Positions 6,522 through 12,904 are shown, counted from the stretch's first letter. The stretch is DNA of 13,760 nucleotides from Dehalococcoidales bacterium (GCA_028710655.1 JAQTTS010000029.1:1-13760); one strand, 5' to 3'. The notes: generated by a model from the letters alone, not told the origin. Translations and numbers: made by a program.

Positions 6522-6766
6522 AAGAGTCGAAGAAAAGAACCCTCTACGAGTGTCTCAATGCCCGGGTGAAGGGCGAGAGCATTTACTGTTGCAAGGGCTA
6601 TCAACTCCACCCGCGGCTGGGTAACGGGCATCTGGATATCACGCGCCTGGCAAGGGGTTCAAGGCTGGCCTTCAAGCCCTGCCAGGACTGCTCCGATTTC
6701 GATTGCATGGGCCCGCCGGTGCCGCCGGAGGAACGCGGCTGGCTCAAGAAGAAGGAGGCGAAATGA
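6518..6766 (+). CDS. Small Cys-rich, probably zinc-binding protein, 82 aa
   Basis: The start ATG overlaps the helicase stop (ATGA at 6518-6521), indicating translational coupling. Cysteines cluster at 12, 24, 25, 55, 58 and 63, with CQDC and FDC in the second half, consistent with a zinc ribbon or knuckle. The protein is basic (Lys/Arg-rich ends). No family is recognised. Its place directly after the helicase suggests a DNA-binding accessory, by context only. Confidence 0.75.
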   Translation: MKESKKRTLYECLNARVKGESIYCCKGYQLHPRLGNGHLDITRLARGSRLAFKPCQDCSDFDCMGPPVPPEERGWLKKKEAK

Positions 6767-6984
6767 TCAGCTGGCTGGAAAACCTGTACAGGGCGTTATG
6801 GACCAGAGTAGGCGGCAGGCCTTGGACGGAAATAATCAGGGAAGACCAGAAGAAGTCGCCGCTGGTCTTCCTGCTCGTTTTCCTGGGACTGGGGCTACTG
6901 GTCGGCAAGGCGGCCGGGAAATACTGGTGGCAGATATTGCTCAGTTTTCTGCTGGGAATACTCTGCGGTCATTTCTGGTGGTAA
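6763..6984 (+). CDS. Small membrane protein with two predicted TM helices, 73 aa
   Basis: GAAGGAGG lies 5 bases before an ATG that overlaps the previous stop (ATGA). Residues 33-48 (PLVFLLVFLGLGLLVG) and 56-73 (WQILLSFLLGILCGHFWW) are hydrophobic enough for two transmembrane helices. The N-terminal 30 residues are charged and probably cytoplasmic. Possible roles include membrane anchoring of the replication complex, a holin-like protein, or a small inner-membrane protein. Nothing in the sequence decides between them. Confidence 0.72.
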   Translation: MISWLENLYRALWTRVGGRPWTEIIREDQKKSPLVFLLVFLGLGLLVGKAAGKYWWQILLSFLLGILCGHFWW

Positions 6985-6989
6985 GGGAC

Positions 6990-7358
6990 ATGGAAGAAGA
7001 TTTCGTTTCAAGACTGCGGGAGCAGGAAAGAATACTGGGTGAGATGCGCAACAACGTGCTGGGCTGGATGGACGACCTGCTGCGCGACGCTTTCAATTCG
7101 GAAGCGTTCCTGCGCTACGCCGCCGGACTGGGGATTGACCTCTCGCAGGCCCCGAACCTGGTTGGAAGGAGTGACGGTCTTGACCCTTACCGGGTACTCG
7201 GATTGGAGAAGACGGCGACAGACGCCGATGTAAGGACACGCTACCGGGAGTTCCTGAAGAAGCTTCACCCCGATACCGCCGGCGTCAGGGGTACGGACTT
7301 TCTGCTCCAGATGATGATCGCCGCCTACCGGCAGATAGCGAAAGAAAGGGGATGGTAA
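6990..7358 (+). CDS. J-domain (DnaJ-like) protein, 122 aa
   Basis: Residues about 65-122 form a J domain: DPYRVLGLEKTATDADVRTRYR, then HPD at 93-95 in KKLHPDTAG, then a helix with AAYRQIAKERGW. HPD is the signature that stimulates Hsp70/DnaK ATPase. There is no G/F linker, zinc-binding region or C-terminal client domain, so it is a minimal cochaperone with an N-terminal helical extension (1-60). Its place between the primase-helicase and an AAA+ ATPase suggests that it recruits host DnaK to remodel the replication complex, as host DnaJ/DnaK do for lambda. The ATG at 6990 follows a weak GGGA; longer in-frame starts run through the preceding gene and were rejected. Confidence 0.8.
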   Translation: MEEDFVSRLREQERILGEMRNNVLGWMDDLLRDAFNSEAFLRYAAGLGIDLSQAPNLVGRSDGLDPYRVLGLEKTATDADVRTRYREFLKKLHPDTAGVRGTDFLLQMMIAAYRQIAKERGW

Positions 7359-7771
7359 TGATGGATGTTGAGTCACTCGAAACCCTGAGCACAATGCTGA
7401 GGGTGAAGAGCCGTATTATCGAGGCCGATATCAAGGACCTGGCCTGGGTGTGGGAAGAGACCCTCAGCCAAGCCAGATTCGCCGACCCACGGCTGGCTTT
7501 CTATGTGCTGAGGGCGTTATCCAGGTCATATCTACGGGGGCGGGACCTCAGGATGGGCAACCACCAGGGTCTTTGGCGGCATCAGTGGAAAGAGGCGGGG
7601 CTGATGACCATCCTGGTCAAGTACGTCGCTGATGACAATGTCTTTGACTGTTTGCACCAGGCGGGGGTGACTTCCGTTAAGGCGTTTACCACAACGCTGA
7701 ACAGCTATTTCGATATTCTCGATGAGGCCAACCGGATACTGCAGGAAGGAGAGAGCCATGAAGGAAAATGA
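7358..7771 (+). CDS. Hypothetical helical protein, about 137 aa
   Basis: I do not recognise this protein. It is soluble and predicted mostly alpha-helical, with aromatic/basic stretches (RALSRSYLRGRDLRMGNHQGLW). Three in-frame ATGs compete (7352, 7358, 7361). AAAGGGG at 7345-7351 abuts the first and is better placed for 7358 or 7361, and 7358 forms a TAATG overlap with the J-protein stop. It overlaps the next gene by 14 bp, which points to coupled translation with the AAA+ ATPase and perhaps a shared complex. Confidence 0.7.
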   Translation: MMDVESLETLSTMLRVKSRIIEADIKDLAWVWEETLSQARFADPRLAFYVLRALSRSYLRGRDLRMGNHQGLWRHQWKEAGLMTILVKYVADDNVFDCLHQAGVTSVKAFTTTLNSYFDILDEANRILQEGESHEGK

Positions 7772-8666
7772 CGTGGAACTGCTTGCCGGGATAGCGGTGT
7801 TTGAAAACTCCCATGATATGGAGAAGGAGTTCAAGATCGGCTGGTCGTGGCGGCACGTGCGCATCTGGCCGGCCACTTTAAGCCGTCTTTTCAAGGATGG
7901 ACACCTGGAGATGGTTTTCCGCTCCAACTCCTACACCGGCTACCGTCTCAGCGAGCTGGGACAAAAGCTCGTGGCCGGAGCCGGTTCGGAGGAGGAATCA
8001 ACCCAATCAACCAATGACGAACCAATCCCTGCCGATGGCCTTTTCGGGGATATCATCGGCCACGACGACGTCAAAGAACTGCTCCGGGCCTGCCTGCTGG
8101 CGGAGAAGCCGGTACACGTGCTGCTGGCGGGACCGCCCGCCTTGGCCAAGAGCCTGTTTCTCTGGGACATCGAACGGGCCGCCGGGGAAAAAGCCATCTG
8201 GCTGGTCGGGTCGGCCACCTCGAAGGCCGGCTTGTGGGATGTGGTCGCCGAAAGACAACCGCAACTCATCCTTATCGACGAACTTGACAAGATGAACGCC
8301 GCCGACACCGCCGCCCTGCTCTCCATGATGGAGGGTGGCCGGCTGGTCAGGGCCAAGAGGGGCAGGGAGCTTAACCTGTCCAACCAGCTGAGGGTGGTGG
8401 CTGCCAGCAACCGCCTGAACCTGCTCTCGCCCGAGCTCAGGTCGCGCTTTGCCATCCGGAAGCTGACCGCCTACAGCCGCAGCGACTATCTCACCGTGGT
8501 CAGGGGCGTGCTGGCCCGGCGCGAAGGACTTGACCAGGAGCTGGCCGACGAGGTAGCCCGCCGCCTCGACGGGGTCAGCCAGGACGTCAGGGACGCCATC
8601 CGGGTAGCCAGGCTGGCGCCGCAGCTGGGCATAGACAAGGCTATAAAACTACTGTTAGGAGGATGA
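7758..8666 (+). CDS. wHTH-AAA+ ATPase with MCM/MoxR/RuvB-like motifs, 302 aa
   Basis: The N-terminal part (about 1-75) looks like a winged helix (HVRIWPATLSRLFKDGHLEMV, wing NSYTGYRLSELG). A Ser/Thr/Asn-rich linker follows. The AAA+ core has Walker A GPPALAKS (125-132), Walker B ILIDELDKM (171-179), sensor 1 AASNR (216-220), arginine finger LRSRF (about 227-231) and a sensor-2-like DVRDAIRVAR. The AKS ending of Walker A and DELDKM recall MCM/MoxR-type clades, while the length and VHVLLAGPP recall RuvB. The usual glycine in Walker A is Ala (A130), as in some MCMs. A role as helicase, helicase loader or remodeller in element replication is inferred from family and operon context. AAGGAGAG precedes the ATG at 7758; upstream starts lie in the preceding gene. 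Confidence 0.82.
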   Translation: MKENDVELLAGIAVFENSHDMEKEFKIGWSWRHVRIWPATLSRLFKDGHLEMVFRSNSYTGYRLSELGQKLVAGAGSEEESTQSTNDEPIPADGLFGDIIGHDDVKELLRACLLAEKPVHVLLAGPPALAKSLFLWDIERAAGEKAIWLVGSATSKAGLWDVVAERQPQLILIDELDKMNAADTAALLSMMEGGRLVRAKRGRELNLSNQLRVVAASNRLNLLSPELRSRFAIRKLTAYSRSDYLTVVRGVLARREGLDQELADEVARRLDGVSQDVRDAIRVARLAPQLGIDKAIKLLLGG

Positions 8667-8667
8667 T

Positions 8668-8961
8668 ATGGGTACTAAATACATTTGCGATTCATGTGGC
8701 AAGGAATTTGAAATGAAAGGGTGTGTTGGCTACGGCGGTTACCCCGCGTCTTACGAGACGCCTGCGGGGAAGTGGGCGATTGTCTCATACACTGCCAAAG
8801 CCAAAGAGAAACCGAAACCGGCTCGGGTAGGGCAAATAGTTCCCTATTCGCCACCGCATGTCTCGGCAAGCTACCATGTCTGCTCGCTAGCCTGTGCTGA
8901 GAAGGTGCTTGCCGAAATACGGACACTCTTGCAGTCGGTCTTTGACGAAGCAGTAAGTTAA
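8668..8961 (+). CDS. Zinc-finger-like small protein, 97 aa
   Basis: The protein begins with KYICDSCGKEF (C7, C10), has a further C19, and ends its core with YHVCSLACAEKVL (C72, C76). This split pattern fits a zinc-binding treble-clef or MYM/C2C2-like fold with a basic Lys/Pro loop between the pairs. It starts one base after the AAA+ stop, and AGGAGG lies just upstream. Possible roles are nucleic-acid binding or protein docking. It is the last gene before a 182-bp gap, so the replication sub-operon may end here. Confidence 0.72.
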   Translation: MGTKYICDSCGKEFEMKGCVGYGGYPASYETPAGKWAIVSYTAKAKEKPKPARVGQIVPYSPPHVSASYHVCSLACAEKVLAEIRTLLQSVFDEAVS

Positions 8962-9143
8962 GCCTGTCACTCTGGCGGGGGGTGACCGGCCGGGAGGGAA
9001 ATTAGCTACGAATTTGAGGTCTTGAGCGTGGATAAAAACCAACCAGTTAGCTTCAGGCGTTCGGCCACCCGGTGACCAATTCATTCGTAGCGGACAGACC
9101 GTAAAGTAACCAATTCAGCTTCAGTGGTAGGAAAGGAGAAAAG
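8962..9143. other. Intergenic region with inverted and direct repeats (no gene seen)
   Basis: This is the only sizeable gap in an otherwise packed operon. It contains an inverted repeat, GCTACGAAT (9005-9013) against ATTCGTAGC (9083-9091), and two imperfect direct repeats, AACCAGTTAGCTTCAG (9041-9056) and AACCAATTCAGCTTCAG (9108-9124). A related GACCAATTCATTCG lies between them. No clear promoter or T-tailed terminator is visible. It could hold operators for the HTH protein that follows, a packaging/cos-like site or a regulatory RNA; this is speculative. Confidence 0.4.
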
Positions 9144-9962
9144 ATGGAAGACCAGTTTACAGAGGACGTAAAGAGACTGCGGGCGCAAAAGCTGTCGGAG
9201 CGTAAGATAGCCGATGAGCTCGGGGTCAGCCGGAGCAAGGTTCATGGCACGTTGCAGAAGATCGAGCAGGCAAACAGCACGGCGCTGGTGCCGGAAGAAA
9301 CGATGCGCTCCATCATCAGGGAAGAGCTAAAGGCGGCTCATGAAGCCGCAGAGGAAGAAGCCAGGGAAAAAGAAAAGCTCAACGGACGGTTTCCGGTAAT
9401 CCGCAAGATGGGCGGCGGCATGGAGGCTATCTCCCCCGAGGCGGTGCTGACCGAGTACATGGGCGGCGGCACGGCGGAGGAACAGCTCGAGCTCAGGGCG
9501 ATCATGAAGTTCCGGGCGGCGATGCTCATGGTCATGGACCTGGTCAGCGTGCAAAAGGGCTCCGCCGAGGCCGACGCCAGGCGGATGGAGCCCATCCTCA
9601 GGCTCATGAAAGAGACCAGGGAAGAGCAGGACGCCGCGGCGCACCGGGCGAAGGAGTCCAACGTGGAGATCGCGGACCGGGCGGCCTATGAAACAGCGGG
9701 ACAACTCTCTCAGGTTATCTCCCAGAACAACGCCAAAATAACCGAGTCGATAAGCCAGATCCGGCAGGCGATGGGCGGCAAAGAGGAGAATCCGCTCGGG
9801 CAGGTGCTGAACTCAATCCAGTCCCTGCAGCAGATGATGGGGATGTTCGGCATAACCATGCCGGGCATGGCGGGGGCACAGGGCGGAGGGCCGCCGGCGG
9901 AGCAGTGGCAGCCGCATCCCATCACGCACCGCAAACGTGAAGAAACACAAGGAGGAGAATAA
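9144..9962 (+). CDS. HTH / coiled-coil protein with Met/Gly/Pro-rich tail, 272 aa
   Basis: Residues about 17-40 (LSERKIADELGVSRSKVHGTL) form a helix-turn-helix of the Resolvase/sigma-like type. Long charged helices with heptad-like spacing follow (about 52-85 and 120-215), then a low-complexity tail rich in Gly, Met, Pro and Gln (about 225-272). This layout could fit a terminase-small-subunit-like or nucleoid/partition protein, but no family is recognised. GGAAAGGAG lies about 7 bases before the ATG. The stop is one base from the next start. It sits downstream of the repeat-bearing gap, which its HTH could bind. Confidence 0.72.
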   Translation: MEDQFTEDVKRLRAQKLSERKIADELGVSRSKVHGTLQKIEQANSTALVPEETMRSIIREELKAAHEAAEEEAREKEKLNGRFPVIRKMGGGMEAISPEAVLTEYMGGGTAEEQLELRAIMKFRAAMLMVMDLVSVQKGSAEADARRMEPILRLMKETREEQDAAAHRAKESNVEIADRAAYETAGQLSQVISQNNAKITESISQIRQAMGGKEENPLGQVLNSIQSLQQMMGMFGITMPGMAGAQGGGPPAEQWQPHPITHRKREETQGGE

Positions 9963-9963
9963 G

Positions 9964-10245
9964 ATGTTCGACCAGCTACAGAACATGATGACCACCCCGC
10001 AGGCCCGGGAGATGGTGTTCAATATGATCGCCCGGGAGGTAGCCAAGGCGCCGCCGGAGCGGCGGGAAGCTCTATCCCGCGTCACGGTCACCCTGGAGAA
10101 GACGGAAAGGGGCATGCACCTGGAAGTCAGCCGGTCTGATGACCCGCATGTCGAAGAAACCATCAGCGGCGCCATCGAAAACTGGACCGAGATGCTTTCC
10201 CGGGGCTTCCAGTCGATGGGATTCCGGGTGGAGATAGTGGACTGA
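9964..10245 (+). CDS. Hypothetical protein, 93 aa
   Basis: I do not recognise this protein. It is soluble with an alpha/beta pattern. An N-terminal helix (MFDQLQNMMTTPQAREMVFN) is followed by strands VTVTLEKTERGMHLEVSR and a C-terminal strand GFRVEIVD. AAGGAGGAG lies about 8 bases upstream of the ATG at 9964; the longer in-frame start overlaps the previous gene and is rejected. It overlaps the next gene by one base (TGATG). The Met/Gln N-terminus resembles the tail of the preceding protein, so the two may interact. Confidence 0.7.
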   Translation: MFDQLQNMMTTPQAREMVFNMIAREVAKAPPERREALSRVTVTLEKTERGMHLEVSRSDDPHVEETISGAIENWTEMLSRGFQSMGFRVEIVD

Positions 10246-10529
10246 TGAGCCAGCCTGCTATGCCGGCGAACAACGGTGATATCCTCTATCCCACGCGAGT
10301 GATGCTGTTCATCACGCTGCTCTGCATGGGATATGAGCTGAGCCGGCCGATACCTGCCATCGGCAAAGAGCGGGAACTGTTGTTGCCGGCTACCGTCAGC
10401 CCGTTAGAGCCGGAATGGGAAGGACTGCCGCCCTGGCAGAGACAGGCCTCCAGGAAGGCGATAGAAAAGTATACCGCCACCCAGGAGAAGAAGTGGCGGC
10501 GGTGGAACGAAGCCATGTTCGAGAGGTGA
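10245..10529 (+). CDS. Hypothetical protein, 94 aa
   Basis: I do not recognise this protein. The start is coupled to the previous stop (TGATG). Residues 18-30 (RVMLFITLLCMGY) are hydrophobic but short for a transmembrane helix. The C-terminal third is a charged, Trp-rich helix (WQRQASRKAIEKYTATQEKKWRRW). No strong ribosome binding site is present; coupling probably drives translation. Confidence 0.6.
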   Translation: MSQPAMPANNGDILYPTRVMLFITLLCMGYELSRPIPAIGKERELLLPATVSPLEPEWEGLPPWQRQASRKAIEKYTATQEKKWRRWNEAMFER

Positions 10530-10534
10530 ACCCG

Positions 10535-10720
10535 ATGCCGATAAAGGTAGAGCGCATCCTGTTCCGGGTGGGGGAGGGTAGTCTTGCCGTTACCCTCCCC
10601 AAAGCGTGGGTAAATTTCTACGCTCTTAAACCCGGGGACATAGTTGAGATTATTGCTGATAGTAAAATTATCATAAGAGCGCGAGATAGAGAAGTAAATC
10701 CAAAGGAACAAACAACATAA
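10535..10720 (+). CDS. AbrB/MazE/SpoVT-like DNA-binding protein, 61 aa
   Basis: The sequence SLAVTLPKAWVNFYALKPGDIVEII (residues about 16-40, discussed by its SLAVTLPK and LKPGDIVEI parts) is the swapped-hairpin AbrB signature. GAGAGGTGA lies about 6 bases before the ATG at 10535. It is a typical single-domain dimer that could act as a transition regulator or as the antitoxin-like half of a pair. No toxin gene is adjacent, so antitoxin is not assigned. It ends the rightward operon. No T-tailed terminator is seen in 10721-10800, only a 6-bp ATAGTG/CACTAT inverted repeat. Confidence 0.75.
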   Translation: MPIKVERILFRVGEGSLAVTLPKAWVNFYALKPGDIVEIIADSKIIIRARDREVNPKEQTT

Positions 10721-10800
10721 TTCGATAAGAAATAGTGGTCATAATAACCCTAGCACACTATCATTGCATGGCAACTTATACCCCTTCTACCGGAGGATGT

Positions 10801-11682
10801 CTAAATATCTATTACGTGGCAGTACATACCTTGGGGAGTATCTTCAAATCTCATCCCAAAATTCAACATGAATTCTTTAACCAGATTAAGCCCTTCAGCT
10901 AATTCAGGGCTTTTCTCTTTATACTTCTGTCGAAAAAAATCAATCAATTTCTGCGTTTTATAATTCATAAATCTCGAATCACGTAAATCGGATACCCTGT
11001 TTTGGTAATCTGGATAGTTATCAATATACGAAAACAAATGTACGATCGACATAGCAACTTCGCTGAAACTGTCATGAGTATTTTCCAGGAATTTCGTTAC
11101 GTCTTTGCCATAGATTCGGAAAGAAGCGATTTCCTTTGAAATCTGTTCGTGGTATCGCTGATTATTGATAATTCCTATAAAGCCGTCGACATTTGACACC
11201 ACGGAACGTCGCATTCGGTCACTTTTTTCAGGGAATACCTTGTCAATAAGTTCAAGGGCTTGTCTATCAGCCATATACTCATCGAAAAGCCGATAGATAT
11301 TCTCGAAATAAAGCGATAACGAAGCTGATTCAATTTCCGGTTTCCGTAACTGTTTCTTGTTAGCAACGTGAAGGATTTCATGCAGATAGATGAATACCCT
11401 TGTTTGAATATCCCATTCCTCAGTGTAAATGCGTGGTGAAATTATTACGGCGATACTATCATCAATTTCTATAATCTTTGCTAAAGCTACCACGCCACGC
11501 ACAGATTTGTAATAATCTGTGTTCTGTATTTCATTAACTTTTTGGTCGAAGTTAAAAGGAACAATCACCTGGCAAATGTTTAACGGGGGGGTAAATGCTC
11601 CTATAAGAGTCTGAATCAACTTCAATTCTTTTTCGATAATATTTTTCTGTTCAACAGTGCCTACTTCAACGGTTATCTTCAT
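10801..11682 (-). CDS. HExxH zincin-like metalloprotease, 293 aa
   Basis: HEILH at residues 101-105 (YLHEILHVANKK) is followed by DEYMADRQA with E135 about 30 residues later. These give the two His ligands, catalytic Glu and a likely third ligand of a gluzincin/minigluzincin-type zinc peptidase. There is no signal peptide or membrane segment, so it is probably cytoplasmic. It is AT-richer than its neighbours and opposed to them, and it looks like separately acquired cargo with its own promoter. Possible roles include an ImmA-like protease that inactivates a repressor, a toxin, or a defence/moron protein. It is not ImmA by recognisable sequence; this is family-level inference. It has no SD; the ATG sits about 7 bases after a TATACT -10, which suggests a leaderless mRNA. 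The last residues run to the stop at 10801. Confidence 0.75.
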   Translation of the reverse strand: MKITVEVGTVEQKNIIEKELKLIQTLIGAFTPPLNICQVIVPFNFDQKVNEIQNTDYYKSVRGVVALAKIIEIDDSIAVIISPRIYTEEWDIQTRVFIYLHEILHVANKKQLRKPEIESASLSLYFENIYRLFDEYMADRQALELIDKVFPEKSDRMRRSVVSNVDGFIGIINNQRYHEQISKEIASFRIYGKDVTKFLENTHDSFSEVAMSIVHLFSYIDNYPDYQNRVSDLRDSRFMNYKTQKLIDFFRQKYKEKSPELAEGLNLVKEFMLNFGMRFEDTPQGMYCHVIDI

Positions 11683-11689
11683 TTAGACC

Positions 11690-11719
11690 AGTATAAGGAT
11701 ATGTTCATTCGAAAATCAA
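11690..11719 (-). promoter_or_regulatory. Probable promoter of the zincin gene, giving a leaderless mRNA
   Basis: On the minus strand TTGATT (11714-11719), an 18-bp spacer and TATACT (11690-11695) lie directly upstream of the ATG at 11682. With transcription starting about 7-8 bases after the -10, the first base would be at or next to the A of ATG. No ribosome binding site is present. Confidence 0.5.
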
Positions 11720-11819
11720 TCATCAAGAGGGAAACCATCTCGGTAGAAAGTAAGGATGGTTACCTATCCTTCCAGAGATGTGTTAACAGCTACTTGTGAC
11801 TGTAGGTAAGCAGGAGTTA

Positions 11820-11871
11820 ATACCAGCGTATATACGCACATAATATCTTGACGGTCGCCGGACGCTGGTAT
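11820..11871. repeat. 10-bp inverted repeat ATACCAGCGT / ACGCTGGTAT
   Basis: The perfect arms at 11820-11829 and 11862-11871 are separated by 32 bp. TATACGC follows the first arm almost at once and TACGC follows the second. It overlaps the candidate promoter at 11848-11874 and lies upstream of the second rightward module. It may be a regulator-binding site; no protein can be assigned. Confidence 0.5.
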
Positions 11872-11874
11872 ACG
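11848..11874 (+). promoter_or_regulatory. Weak candidate promoter before the terminator
   Basis: TTGACG (11848-11853) and TATACG (11869-11874) are 15 bp apart, which is shorter than optimal. Its place just upstream of the terminator at 11885-11931 would give a transcript of only about 50 bases unless antitermination occurs. The inverted repeat arm overlaps the -10, suggesting regulation. Low confidence. Confidence 0.3.
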
Positions 11875-11884
11875 CTTGAACTGT

Positions 11885-11931
11885 AAGCCCTGAGAGCTTG
11901 ACCGGTGAAGATCGTCTCTCAGGGCTTTTTT
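11885..11931 (+). terminator. Strong intrinsic terminator
   Basis: AGCCCTGAGAG (11886-11896) and CTCTCAGGGCT (11916-11926) form a perfect 11-bp stem, 12 bp with the flanking A-T pair. The loop is 19 bases and the run of six T is at 11926-11931. It is oriented for rightward transcription, yet no rightward gene lies within the 1.1 kb before it, so it either guards the second module from readthrough or works as a leader attenuator. Confidence 0.88.
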
Positions 11932-11956
11932 CATCGGCGGCTCTCGGGACTACGAG

Positions 11957-12002
11957 AAAGGGGTCAGCAATCTGGACCGGAGGGGTTCAGGCTGACCCCT
12001 TT
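11957..12002. repeat. 12-bp perfect hairpin AAAGGGGTCAGC / GCTGACCCCTTT
   Basis: The arms at 11957-11968 and 11991-12002 are perfect inverse copies with a 22-base loop. The loop contains GGGGTTCAG (11982-11990), which can compete with the left arm for the right one. There is no T tract, so it is probably not a simple terminator. It lies between the terminator and the SD of the gene at 12075. Confidence 0.6.
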
Positions 12003-12074
12003 ACCTTTCCGGCCAGGTTGCACCCCGAAATCGCCCGGCCGCGACCGGGCAATGACTATCGAGGAGGTGTTCAC

Positions 12075-12287
12075 ATGGGTAAATACGCAAGCTGGAACGA
12101 ATTCGAGCGGGAAGTCCCCGTCACCTACGCCGAGAGAGCCACGCCCGAATCCTACCGCACTGGCATGAACGGCATCGCCCCCACCGGGATGAAGGTTAAA
12201 GAAGGGCGGGTCAAGCATTACGGCGACGGTGTGGATGGCAAGGGTGAAATCGTGGTCGCCGGCTACAAACGCGCCATGTTTGAATAG
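12075..12287 (+). CDS. Hypothetical protein, 70 aa
   Basis: I do not recognise this small basic protein. GAGGAGGT lies about 7 bases before the ATG at 12075. A longer in-frame reading from 11898 crosses the terminator and hairpin and is rejected. The sequence has a helical start (KYASWNEFEREV), a Gly/Lys/Val-rich middle (GMKVKEGRVKHYGDGVDG) and a hydrophobic end (GEIVVAGYKRAMFE). It is the first gene of the second rightward module. Confidence 0.7.
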   Translation: MGKYASWNEFEREVPVTYAERATPESYRTGMNGIAPTGMKVKEGRVKHYGDGVDGKGEIVVAGYKRAMFE

Positions 12288-12335
12288 CATCCTCGCCGCC
12301 TGATTGTTGTTTACGGGCACGCCTTATTCGGTTTG

Positions 12336-12350
12336 CCGCCGTCGCGGCGG
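12336..12350. repeat. Small GC-rich hairpin CCGCCG-TCG-CGGCGG in the 12288-12430 gap
   Basis: A 6-bp GC stem with a 3-base loop lies in a gap with no gene. No T tract follows. A second weak hairpin, CCCGG/CCGGG, is at 12369-12385. They may stabilise or insulate the downstream mRNA for the methionine-rich proteins. Confidence 0.35.
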
Positions 12351-12430
12351 CGGTAAATCCACCTTCTTCCCGGAATGACACCGGGCACAAGCAGGAGGAA
12401 GCTTCAGACTAAGACCAAGAGGAGGAAAGC

Positions 12431-12640
12431 ATGTTCACAGGACAACAGGTAACCGGTCCGAGAGCCCCCGGGCAATACGACCCAATGCAGGTAAGCGGCC
12501 CGGGCGCCTATTACCCCACGCAGACGACAGACCCGACATCCGGGATGTTCTCGGCCATGATGCCCATGATCATGATGGTGATGATGATGGCCATGATCAT
12601 GCCCATGATGAAGGGCGTCACCGCATCCACCAGGGATTAA
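12431..12640 (+). CDS. Methionine-rich single-TM protein, copy A, 69 aa
   Basis: The SD GAGGAGG precedes the ATG at 12431. Residues 1-38 are Pro/Gly/Gln/Tyr-rich and likely disordered. Residues 39-60 form a hydrophobic segment in which 13 of 22 residues are Met (MMPMIMMVMMMAMIMPMM and flanks). It ends KGVTASTRD. The segment is long and hydrophobic enough for one transmembrane helix; the lysine after it fits a positive-inside C-terminus. There is no signal peptide cleavage site. Copy B immediately follows, and 23 of 26 residues over the Met segment and KGVT are identical between the two. I know of no family with this composition. A structural membrane protein of a virion is one possibility; metal (copper) binding or a holin/pinholin are others. 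Confidence 0.82.
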   Translation: MFTGQQVTGPRAPGQYDPMQVSGPGAYYPTQTTDPTSGMFSAMMPMIMMVMMMAMIMPMMKGVTASTRD

Positions 12641-12671
12641 CAACTCGAAAATACTCTTAGGAGGAAAAGCA

Positions 12672-12872
12672 ATGTACACAACGCAGCAGTTTGCCGGGCA
12701 GCAGATGAGGCCCCAGCAGTACCAGTACGGCACCGTCGGGGGTATCTATCCGCAGCAGACCGACCAGATGTCGAGCATGTTCAGCTCGATGATGCCGATG
12801 ATCATGATGGTCATGATGATGGCGATCCTGATGCCCATGATGAAGGGCGTCACCGGCTCCAGCAAGTCCTAG
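12672..12872 (+). CDS. Methionine-rich single-TM protein, copy B, 66 aa
   Basis: This is a tandem paralogue of the preceding gene with its own SD (TAGGAGGA) before the ATG at 12672. The N-terminal part (1-35) is rich in Gln, Tyr, Pro and Thr. Residues 36-57 have 12 Met in 22 positions (FSSMMPMIMMVMMMAILMPMM), followed by KGVTGSSKS. Only the Met segment is conserved with copy A; the N-terminus has diverged, apart from a QQ/Pro/Gly/Tyr bias also visible at the start of the next protein. Duplication followed by divergence outside the membrane segment suggests that the two copies form a heteromer or have different exposed partners. Function unknown. Confidence 0.82.
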   Translation: MYTTQQFAGQQMRPQQYQYGTVGGIYPQQTDQMSSMFSSMMPMIMMVMMMAILMPMMKGVTGSSKS

Positions 12873-12904
12873 CCGGAGGTGAAATCTAAGAGGAGGTATA
12901 AGAG

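Noticed and set aside
10535..10720. AbrB-like protein as an antitoxin of a toxin-antitoxin pair
   Set aside because: No toxin-like gene overlaps or follows it. The next gene is on the opposite strand 80 bp away and is protease-like.
11898..12074. N-terminal extension of the 70-aa gene at 12075
   Set aside because: It would run through the terminator loop and the 12-bp hairpin, while GAGGAGGT is correctly placed for the ATG at 12075.
12404..12733. Minus-strand frame with a striking His/Asp/Gly-rich run
   Set aside because: It is the complement of the ATG-rich DNA of the methionine-rich gene: CAT on the other strand reads as His. It has no SD and overlaps a better gene.
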